From Chalciporus piperatus (lineage: Eukaryota > Basidiomycota > Agaricomycetes > Boletales > Boletaceae), in the NCBI GenBank assembly GCA_038093975.1, contig JBBPTG010000412.1, positions 1 through 15,353 of the forward strand: a stretch of 15,353 nt of DNA. The letters are read 5' to 3'. Below the pieces are notes generated by a model. It saw only the letters and a list, made by a program, of their open reading frames with translations, did not search any database and had not been told where the DNA came from. The translations under genes and the position numbers were made by a program. Below are positions 1 to 8,400 of the stretch, piece after piece (position 1 is the stretch's first letter; each line of letters opens with the position of its first letter).

Positions 1-146
1 CGTCGAACATGTCGAACATGCGTCGAACATCGTCGAACATGTCGAACATGCGTCGAACATCGTCGAACATGTCGAACACCCCGTCGAACATGCGTCGAAC
101 ATCGTCGAACATGTGTCGAACATGTGTCGAACATCGTCGAACATGT

Positions 147-235
147 GTCTACGATCTGTTTAACCTCATTACATTGATATACAGCTGACGTAGAACATAT
201 CTAACACTGTAGAATATGCTTCTAACATACACACC
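147..235. repeat. satellite 89-bp core, copy 1
   Basis: The core begins GTCTACGATCTGTTT and ends AACATACACACC. It differs from copy 3 at a single base. Its second half contains decayed monomers (TAGAACAT, TCTAACAT), so it may itself have grown from the TCGAACAT monomer. Confidence 0.88.
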
Positions 236-293
236 ACCCCGTCGAACATGTCGAACACCCCGTCGAACATGCGTCGAACATCGTCGAACATGT

Positions 294-382
294 GTCTACG
301 ATCTATTTAACCTCATTACATTGATATACGACTGATGTAGAACATATCTAATATTGTAGAATATGCCTCTAACATACACACC
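294..382. repeat. satellite 89-bp core, copy 2 (divergent)
   Basis: Same length and ends as copies 1 and 3, but with about seven substitutions, for example GACTGATG in place of AGCTGACG. The middle copy is therefore the outlier of the three. Confidence 0.88.
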
Positions 383-458
383 ACCCCGTCGAACATGTCG
401 AACATGCGTCGAACATCGTCGAACACGTCGAACATGTGTCGAACATCGTCGAACATGT

Positions 459-547
459 GTCTACGATCTGTTTAACCTCATTACATTGATATACAGCTGA
501 CGTAGAACATATCTAACACTGTAGAATGTGCTTCTAACATACACACC
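459..547. repeat. satellite 89-bp core, copy 3
   Basis: Nearly identical to copy 1 (one A-to-G change, ATATG to ATGTG). It is followed by a further monomer block that runs to about 675. Confidence 0.88.
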
Positions 548-716
548 CCGTCTAACATGTCGAACATGTCGAGTTTCCCTCTGATTGAACTTAGGGTGGG
601 CGTCGAACATCCGTCGAACACCCTGTCGAACATGTCGAACATGCGTCGAACATGCGTCGAACACGTCGAACACCTGACTTCGGCCCAGATTGGGACAGCA
701 GTTTGCGCCCGTGGGC

Positions 717-723
717 TATATAT
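717..723 (+). promoter_or_regulatory. TATA-like box upstream of the RING gene
   Basis: TATATAT lies about 65 bp before the first in-frame ATG at 787. A second alternating AT run at 827-838 would instead fit a start at the in-frame ATG at 883. The two elements leave the true start of the gene open. Confidence 0.4.
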
Positions 724-786
724 GGATGTACTATGTAAAGCGCACAAAGGGGCATCTCGATATAGATTCCGGTAAAGCCATCAATC

Positions 787-2629
787 ATGCCGTCCACATT
801 AGGAACCTCCGGCGCAATGAGCAGACATATATATATATTGGACAGTGGGATAACATCACCACAATCCCCGCACAACAGCATAATGAGGTCTTTCACGACG
901 ACGTCCACTATTAATGGGCAGGAGCTCTCATATGACATCTATGCTTCCGATATTCCACTACCACTCGATGACAGTCATCATTTCTTCGTTGGCGATGTCC
1001 TGGTATCACCGGTCCCCAATAAGTCATCATCCACAATATCGATTTATTGCGAAGATGGGTGGCATACGTGGAATTCGGCACACCATAGATCCATCGATTT
1101 CTTTGGTATTACCGCCTTCCCCGCACCCTGTCGACAGCAGGGGATACGCTATGTTGGAACACTACAAGACTACGAGGAGGCGACCGGGCAAGCCCCGCCG
1201 GACGTGGCCATCCTCTCCCGCTGCATTCGCAAGCTTGTTGGAATGGAGGACCTGCCCCCGGCATCGCGATCCCAGACCACGTATCCGGACGTCGTCGTTC
1301 CATCGAAGAGGCCACGCATATCTCCAGGGGCCAAGGAGGACTTGATTGCGGGCCCATCCAAAGGAAAGCGCTGCGAGGATGGCCAGGTGAGCTTTCCCTG
1401 CAAGGTCGGGAAGCATCTCAATTGTTTATGTCACAGCGGACCGTCGCCCATCCCTCGGGCTTGGGGGAGCCCACCCACATCCCAGCTATGACGCGAATAC
1501 AAGTCACGGAGGGCGTACAAACCGACCTCGATACATCGCGTGACCCCACGGAAAGGCTTCAGAGCCTTGAGAAGACGATCGCTCTCAGGGATCAGGCGTT
1601 GGTCATACAACGACGTATATTGGACGGTATGTTCGCACAACGGGACGCAGCGACGGAGAGGGAAGAACGATTGCGTGCCAAGGTTCGAAGGGCCGCAGAG
1701 AATCTGATGTGTAAGGAGGAGGAGAGCGACGAGATGACGAAGAAACTGTTGCGACATGAAACTGAGATCTCGGAGCTGAAGGTCAAATTACTGGCAGCAG
1801 TTCGCCGTGGCGGGACCTCGACCGCAGGGCTGAAGGAAAGGATAAAGGACCTGGAACGCCAGCTTGAGATCCATACATGTAACATGTGAGTCCGCCGTGC
1901 CATAGCGATGATTCCCATGTAAGATAATCCTAATCCCGTAGATGCTTAGAGGTCATGTGAGTCCAGGGCGATGTCTCCTGCCGACGTACTGACAGCATGA
2001 ACAGAGGGTACGCGATAATCATGCATTGCGGTCACGGCTTCTGCCTGCAGTGCGCATTGTCCATGTGGCTTAGAGAGAACATGGTGCAACCGCTGTTGCG
2101 GCACGATCTCTCCCTGGTCCCAGTGCAGTGTCCAATGTGTCGGACTATGGGGCCTGGGGTCTCTGTAGTCAGGAATCACCAAGGCGGGAACACTTGGTAC
2201 AGTCGGTACCCGAGTGGAATTCCCTTCGTTCGGAATATTCCGGTCGACCAGACAATATCTGGCCTTCTTGAAACCTTGGGGGATGTGCTAGGGGAGCTCA
2301 ATCTTACCGCATCCACAGACCCGGAGGTCGTCGCATGGACCCAACGGTTCGACAAGAAGACAGGAACCGATGTGCTCAGACTTCAAAAGTGTCGAGAGTA
2401 CGTCTAGTCCATTGTGCGCGTCGTGGATGTCCTTCATGTTCTATAACTCCTCAGGGTCGGAGCAACAACCTGGCTGTACTTTACGAATGCCGTCTGGCCA
2501 GTCATGAGGACCGAAGACATCTATCTTCATGGCAATCAGTTGGATCCTGACTTCCACAAATACCAGCCCATATATAGAGAACCGGTCGATCCTGCACGGC
2601 CCCTATACGAGATGCGAATAGCGGATTGA
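787..2629 (+). CDS. coiled-coil RING-finger protein (putative E3 ubiquitin ligase), five exons
   Basis: Proposed exons are 787-1386, 1437-1885, 1942-1956, 2005-2397 and 2455-2629, giving 543 codons plus stop with every junction in frame. The introns are 50, 56, 48 and 57 nt, all GT-AG. The N-terminal 200 residues are unrecognised. Residues about 236-345 are rich in Glu, Lys, Arg and Leu and look like a coiled coil. A RING follows with C348-x2-C351, C363-x-H365-x2-C368-x2-C371 and C397-x2-C400, matching the C3HC4 pattern. The C-terminal 140 residues are unrecognised. RING proteins of this kind usually recruit an E2 enzyme and transfer ubiquitin; that role is inferred from the family. The 15-nt third exon carries the second RING cysteine. 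Acceptor 1995 would also keep the frame, but acceptor 2004 gives the usual 11-residue spacing before C363. The start is uncertain: 787, 817 and 883 are all in-frame ATGs. Confidence 0.82.
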
Positions 2630-2680
2630 TTTGTACGACTGCCAGCCCTAACACATAGATTATCTACAGAACCTGCCCCC

Positions 2681-3989
2681 TTACATAAATTGGAATCCAA
2701 GGGCGACATCGCATGTGGGGCAACTGTAGTAAACGTGCGACATATCATTCTCAACCCCTGAGTTGAAACGCGATCTCCAACCTTCTGGAATCTGCAACAA
2801 CACCTTTTGTCGCAGCTCTCGAACTATCGACCAGGCCTCAAGGACTTCATTGTTTCCGTACCCCGCCACTCCATGTTCTTCCCCACGTCGAATAGGGGTG
2901 AGCAGTACCTGCTTCAGCTCCAGGATTGCAGTCTCTGACGGTACATCCTCAGGCACTGTGATTGCGTCCATGACCTCTCTGGGAATATTCAATGGACTGG
3001 AAGGCAGATGATCCAGGCAGCGTGTATGGTACCACCGTTTGCACCCCATACAATATCTCTGTGTGTCCCTGTCCGGATTGTAGCAATCCTTGCAAACAGG
3101 ACAAAGATGAACAGGACCCTATAGCCATAACGCTTAGACGCTAGGATTGGTATTGTGCCAAGGCTATCCTTACCTTCAGCTCACGCGTTAGAATACGTGC
3201 CCGCTTACCGGTTGGCCTCACTCCCTTTCCCATGCTCCATCGCCAGTATCGTGCGCTGGGTGTGATACCCTGATCAAGCGGTTCGTCTTCGTTAAAACGA
3301 AATATTTCCTGCCGTCCTAGAATCGATCAAAGACATCAGTCCTAGCATCCGAGAACTGCGTCTTCAGCCCACCTTGAATGGTCGCCCCATCCAGGACATC
3401 TGTGTCGTCCGACAATACAAGCTCTTTCTCGCCCAGATCATGATAAAACCTGAGAGGCACATATAAGTCCGACAGAGTAGAAGGAGGCCGGACCAACTAC
3501 CTTTGGCCACGCAGGTCCTTTTTCCGATGATACCACTGAACCAGAATCCAGACGCCCTTGGGCTTCGATGCTTCCTGTACAATGTCAATACAAGGGCACT
3601 GGACTGTTCAGGAGAGAATAAGCTAACCATCTCTAGTCTGATGTCCAACAAGCGGCCCTGCCAATCCGCGTCATTCCCGGAGGACTTGATCGCGATGCTA
3701 TCATATACTTTATCAGATGATCATCCGGAACCTTGGAGTGACGAGAACGTACTCCTGGCCTCTCTGAAATGATTCCTCGTCTGTGGATATCCAAACATCA
3801 TTCATTCATTCAATACTGTCGTTCCTTCCGATGATGGGTCAGACTTACCACCCTTACATTCGTTGTTCACTTTGGCATGCAAATGGTGAGCGAGATTTAT
3901 CACAATGTCGATGCGACTGGGGACATACAGACGAGGGTCTCTATGCTTGGCATGCTTTCAAATCGTTCGGTGCATGGTACATTTGACAT
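2681..3989 (-). CDS. BAH domain plus PHD-like zinc finger protein, eight exons
   Basis: Read on the minus strand, exons are 3989-3929, 3869-3849, 3780-3753, 3697-3628, 3574-3501, 3449-3373, 3316-3174 and 3118-2681: 912 nt, 303 residues plus stop. All introns are GT-AG, 51-68 nt. The BAH domain (about residues 34-150) is visible as IAIKSSG, WQGRLLDIR, GVWILVQWYHR and KELVLSDDTDVL, which match the usual BAH strands. A PHD-like finger follows: C164-x2-C167, C181-x2-C184, then H189-x2-C192 after WY. The last pair (C291-x2-C294) sits about 100 residues on, at the C-terminus, so the finger is atypical. BAH-PHD proteins such as plant EBS/SHL and Neurospora EPR-1 read histone methylation; a nuclear chromatin role here is inference. 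The gene converges on the RING gene. The first two exons are the least certain part. Confidence 0.8.
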
Positions 3990-4276
3990 GGCTGGGCGTT
4001 TGCGTATAAACAAAGGCAACCACCTGTATATATACCTCCGCATGGCGTCATCGATAGATCGGTCGATCAGAGATTGGATCGGGCGAATTTAAAGTTCTGA
4101 AGCCATTAATTACCACCATCCACATCGGAAACGGCCCAAAAAGCAAGACTGGACCGATGTATGGGAATGACTCCGAGGCGACCCTTAGCCCTACAGGATC
4201 TGTGCCCCTGGGCACCCATTCCAACGGTATTTAAATGATGCATTGAATTCACCTCTCAGACACGCCCAATATCACC
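3990..4276. promoter_or_regulatory. divergent promoter region between BAH-PHD and F-box genes
   Basis: This 287-bp gap lies between two start codons pointing away from each other. TATATATA at 4027-4034 lies about 40 bp before the minus-strand ATG at 3989. TATTTAAA at 4228-4235 lies about 45 bp before the plus-strand ATG at 4277. I see no other element I can name in it. Confidence 0.5.
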
Positions 4277-5083
4277 ATGTGTCGCCTTCCCGTTGAACTG
4301 CTGACACGGATCTTCATCGCGTGCTCCCGTGATTTCTATACCAATCCCAGGTGGCGCGACCCTCCACTCCTTCTGCTGCAAGTGTGCCGTCAGTGGAGAG
4401 ACATCGCTTACCGCACACCGCGTCTTTGGCGATCTCTCTGCGTCATCAGAGAGGATGCTGTCGATGGTGCATCCCTGAGCCGAGACCACATCGCTCACTG
4501 CGACCATTGGCTATCGAGATCCGTGGGTTGTCCGCTGTGGTTGGAGGTGGTGTTTCCTCCGTCGGGGTTGTGGAAGGACCAATGGATTCGATTTCTCGCT
4601 CGCCACAGTGACCGCGTTGAGCGCCTACGACTCATCGATGCCGTCGGGCTGGACAAAGGGGAAGTCGGCGAGATGCTTGAAGGCGCTCGCGGACTCAAGC
4701 ACCTGTCGCTACAGGCCACGTCCATTGGTTACCGCGCCCTCGAGGTCTTGCACTTCCCCCCTGCCCTACATACCCTGATTCTGGACAACTTTCAAGTCTC
4801 AGCGTCAACCTTGCCCAGCTCTGGGTGGACGGCCCTCACCCGTCTGGCCATCAGGCTGGATGGCTACATAGCCAATCCTGTCAGGTTGACAGACATTAAA
4901 CTCCTCCTTGACGGTTGCCCGAGTCTCCGACATCTGATGGCCCTCCCCGTCGACGCAAAGACTCCTCACCCACCTCTACACACATTCCCCAACCTTCTGT
5001 CCCTGACGATCGCCCTTGATGAAGTAGAGGAACCCATCACTCCTGTATTCCATCTTCCAGCCTTGCGCAATATCCGATTATAG
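4277..5083 (+). CDS. F-box protein, single exon
   Basis: The 268-residue frame opens directly into an F-box: LPVELLTRIF near the N-terminus, then LLLLQVCRQWRDIAYRTPRLW at about residues 34-54, a pattern common in the large F-box families of mushrooms. The remainder has leucine-rich segments (RLRLIDAVGLD, LKHLSLQATS, LHTLILDNF, LTRLAIRLDG) that suggest degenerate leucine-rich repeats used for substrate binding. F-box proteins link targets to the SCF (Skp1-cullin) ubiquitin ligase; this is family knowledge. The start has a good context (CACCATGT) and a TATA-like box about 45 bp upstream. Many relatives are about 450-550 residues long, so this one may be C-terminally shortened. The stop at 5081-5083 follows the leucine-rich segment PALRNIRL with no tail. 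Confidence 0.82.
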   Translation: MCRLPVELLTRIFIACSRDFYTNPRWRDPPLLLLQVCRQWRDIAYRTPRLWRSLCVIREDAVDGASLSRDHIAHCDHWLSRSVGCPLWLEVVFPPSGLWKDQWIRFLARHSDRVERLRLIDAVGLDKGEVGEMLEGARGLKHLSLQATSIGYRALEVLHFPPALHTLILDNFQVSASTLPSSGWTALTRLAIRLDGYIANPVRLTDIKLLLDGCPSLRHLMALPVDAKTPHPPLHTFPNLLSLTIALDEVEEPITPVFHLPALRNIRL

Positions 5084-5263
5084 GGGGTCTAATCTAATTA
5101 GGTTAGGGTTCGGCCCAGGTAATGGTTACGGAGTAACTGGAAATATAATACACAAACACAACATTTACCTACACATCCCACAATACACAATGCAACAGCT
5201 ACGAGCTAACAATAAATATACTATATACCACCTAGCTTTGTATAACCACATTTACGGGTTTCT
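5084..5263. other. intergenic, AT-rich, no gene seen
   Basis: The stretch just after the F-box stop contains a near-palindrome built on CTAATCTAATTAGGTTAG (about 5090-5107) and a small perfect one, GTTACGGAGTAAC (about 5124-5136). The rest is AT-rich and shows no coding signal on either strand. Confidence 0.5.
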
Positions 5264-5299
5264 CACGCAGATGCGCCCTGAGGGCATCTGCGCGTTTTT
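5264..5299 (+). repeat. CGCAGATGC hairpin, copy A
   Basis: The stem CGCAGATGC (5266-5274) pairs with GCATCTGCG (5284-5292) around a 9-nt centre, and CGTTTTT follows. This is the first of ten family members, all written here in the orientation that puts the T-run on the right. Confidence 0.85.
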
Positions 5300-5326
5300 A
5301 ACGGTTTAACATACACACGAAGAATT

Positions 5327-5362
5327 CACGCAGATGCCCACTTACCGCATGTGCGTGTTTCT
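5327..5362 (+). repeat. CGCAGATGC hairpin, copy B (degenerate)
   Basis: The left arm CACGCAGATGC is intact, but the right arm reads GCATGTGCGTG, and GTTTC replaces the T-run. It looks like a decayed copy between A and C. Confidence 0.6.
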
Positions 5363-5399
5363 GGTCGAATATATTTGTCATGAAACTGCCAGACACAAA

Positions 5400-5430
5400 C
5401 ACGCAGATGCGCTTGTTGCGCATCTGCGTG
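5400..5430 (+). repeat. CGCAGATGC hairpin, copy C (perfect 13-bp stem)
   Basis: The arm CACGCAGATGCGC (5400-5412) is the exact reverse complement of 5418-5430, with loop TTGTT. No T-run follows. It lies about 70 bp beyond the 3' end of the large minus-strand gene. Confidence 0.85.
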
Positions 5431-5498
5431 AATATGTATATGAAACGATACCCATCACCTCATCGAATTATACTATGTACCATACATGTCATGAAGGG

Positions 5499-8400
5499 TT
5501 AGATATGGATTCGTTTAGACGGACCCCCTTCAGCCTCTGTGTCGTTGGATCGTTTCGTTAAAGCCCTTCCTATCACCTCTGTGGCACGCACCATTACGTT
5601 GGCCTTGTCCGAACCAACGACGTGTAACACCACATTGTAAGGTCCGTATGGGAGGTCCTTCAAATGGTCCGTCACTTTACGATGAAGTGCATTGACGTCA
5701 GATTGTGTTAACAACGACCATCCTTGGTTGAATTTGGGCGAGCTGAAAATGTTCCATGATTGAGCCTTGGCGACCCCCAACCTTACTAGGTTGAATGGCT
5801 TGATCATTTTAGAACCTGTCACCGTGATAAGCCAGAATTGCATCCAGGAAGAGAGAGCGAATACCATGTTTGTCAGTCCAAAGACTCCCCAGATTACCAT
5901 CGTGCGATTGGATATATTGTCGAAGTGGTGAGGTGGGCTCGTACATCGCGATGATAAACGTGGACATCATGACCACAAATGGGAGCGCCCTGGTAAGTCC
6001 TTTTTTCGACGGTGGAGGAGCACTCCATGGCATAGAACGGACAGCCTCCGTGATTTGTGTGGCCGAGGATGACTTGGAAGAACCGGCAGGTTTTGCGCCA
6101 TGGCAGACATCAGGTAATACCCGACTGAAAATGATGGCAATGATTACAGCGAGTAGGTGGATTGGCTTGCGGCCATTGTAATTTTGTTCAACCCACTCAT
6201 ATGTTTCGTGGACATATGAGCGTGCCTGCGGTAGGCTGACCTCCTTGATTGACCAATCCTGCGGAAGTACTTCTCGGTGTAATATTTTCTGAAGGTCTTG
6301 TATCGTGACTTCAGAAGTACTCCATGCTGCTCTGCAGTCGTTTGCCTGAACCATTGTCACGGCATTGACTGCAGCGACATGGACTTGTGAAGAGGGTGTC
6401 ACAAGCAAGCTCGATAGTGTGGTTGTACCAGAGGATTGGCCAAGATTGATCCAAGCGTTGTGGACGATGCGAGTTGATGGACGGCCTGGATATCCAGTGG
6501 GATTTTTGGACCAAGGAATGTTGAGTATCTTCTGCATGTTCAGAGACTGCACAATTAAGGGTCAGATACTGGAGTGGTAATCCTCATCTGAACTTTGGCC
6601 TTTTCCGAGGATTCGTCTGCATTCTTTTAGCGCGATCTTCATCACCATGAGCGAGGCACCGGGTGCTGGAAATGGAGGATGGGCTCGTGTTGTGGGCTTG
6701 TTGGCTGCAGTGATCATATGTTCGGCGAACCATGTAATTGATTTTTGACCCAGGGATGAATCAGGTAGTCCAGTTGCAACGTTGTTGGCATCGACTGCAA
6801 TGCACTGTGTGAGCAGGGAACATGGGGCCATGTCAGACGAGAAAGGATATCGCTCTTTCTTCCATTTTGACAATGCATCCAGTCTTGCTTTAGCGCGATG
6901 TTGCTGACATATTTCCTCGCTTTCTTGTTGGGGCTTGACTGATGCTTTGACACCATCTTCGACTATATGACGGACATCCTTGACATATGTTTTGATGACT
7001 TTGAAGAAAATGTAGAGAACCAGGTGAACTGTGATATCAGCCGTTGTGGGTGCGAAGTTGTCAGGGATCGTTTTAATCGCGTGATGGATATTGAATGTTG
7101 CACAATATGCCTATCGTTGGAGATGCATTAGTATCAATGCGTGTGTTTCACGCAGATGCGGGATGGGCGCATCTGCGCGTTTTTATACACGTAGAGAATA
7201 TCGTACTCACATCAAATTGATCCATGCCATAGTTGAGTTGCATGGATCTCCGCGATGATATTTCGGGATCAGATGTCCTTCGTGATATAGGCCAATCCTG
7301 TTCACGAATGGCAAGAGTATCGGTACCATTCAATACGACCATCCGGGAGAGGCAAGGAAGCCCGTCCGAGAGAAGTCCCTGGGAGATCCACAGGGGGTCC
7401 ATTAGACCTTTCGTGAGCACTTTTGCACTCCCTGTATGTGCGAAATTGAGGGCTCGTTCCAAGCAGCTGGTAAGCTCGATGAAATACTGCGGAACTGGTG
7501 TGTCATTATTGGTGGTGCGTTTGAATCGTTGCCACATGGAATCCAATAATGAACACAGTCCATATGTTGTCCACTCGACAACACTCGGCAGTACCTGATC
7601 CCAGTCAGTTGTAGGGCTTTCGACGCGATGATCACTTACGTCTTGCTTAAATAACACAACATGTTGTTTCACAAGATTGAGCACAGTTGGGTGTGCCCAC
7701 ATTTTCGTCAGTGGGACTATAATCTCACGGAAAATGCTCCTGTGGTTAGATACTCATTATAATATTCCAGAGAATAAGTAGATGGGCCACTTACGATCCT
7801 TGGCGCCGATTTGGGGACAACCGGTAGACATCGATTGAGTAGACGTTTTCGACATGTAATGCTTCGTCGTATGAGCGATCTGCAATTTTGGCATGGTATC
7901 TGACCCATGGCAGTGCGGTGGCACATTCATGGTGGAAATGATCAGCTTTGTGTTTCGCGCTTGCACCGGTGGTATGCGTTCCAAGAAACGCCGCGGTAAC
8001 CATTCCTTTCTGCGCGTCGTGGAATCGTCCTTGAGCTCGAACTCGGTGAAGATAGACATTGTACCCTTGTGAGGATCGCCCTTGTACAATCGGTTTGGAT
8101 CCGAAGAGGAGGCTCGATGTCACTATATCTTCCTCGTCGTCTTCATCATCGTTTCTGGAATGGGAGATTGCCTGATTGATCTTCTGTAACAAGGGATGAA
8201 AACTGGAGAAAATTCCATGGGCTTGGAATTGCCCTATGTCCCTGAGACATGCCATTGGATAGATATAGTGTGGCGTGACCGGTAAATCCAGATCCTCCGC
8301 GGTGTTGAGTTCTTCTTCGGAACGGTGGAATAGTTCATGAATATTCTTCAACTTGAATAACATGCCCGTGCATTTTGTGTCGTCACCGAGGATAGCGTTT

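Larger units (their letters stand above)
1..675. repeat. TCGAACAT satellite with higher-order structure
   Basis: The whole stretch is built from short monomers of about 9-11 bp around TCGAACAT, with junctions such as CATG, CATCG and CACCCCG. It is interrupted three times by an 89-bp core (147-235, 294-382, 459-547). The monomer-only blocks are 1-146, 236-293, 383-458 and 548-about 675, so the higher-order periods are 147 and 165 bp. The array starts before the window. Short open frames across it, rich in MFD or VEH residues, are by-products of the repeat and not genes. It ends only about 40 bp before the TATA-like element of the RING gene. Confidence 0.93.

Noticed and set aside
461..938. Small ORFs rich in MFD, CST or VEH around the satellite
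   Set aside because: They are direct translations of TCGAACAT monomers or shadows next to them, with no other coding signal.
3503..3772. Plus-strand ORF of 89 codons over the BAH gene
   Set aside because: The minus strand gives a coherent BAH domain through six introns here. The plus-strand frame has no recognisable domain and crosses those exons in antisense.
5097..5112. TTAGGG near the F-box stop, as a telomere trace
   Set aside because: Only one TTAGGG copy is present, inside a near-palindrome built on CTAA/TTAG. There is no tandem array.
5264..5299. Bacterial-type intrinsic terminator (hairpin plus T-run)
   Set aside because: The shape fits, but the genome is eukaryotic and the copies lie within introns as well as between genes. 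A Pol III stop or small-RNA role is possible, but a bacterial terminator is not.
5816..5897. Hydrophobic stretch in another frame (VIWGVFGLTNMVFAL) as a transmembrane exon
   Set aside because: It lies in the 82-nt segment whose removal by GT-AG sites joins the neighbouring frames exactly in phase, so it is more likely intron. It remains possible only if splicing differs.
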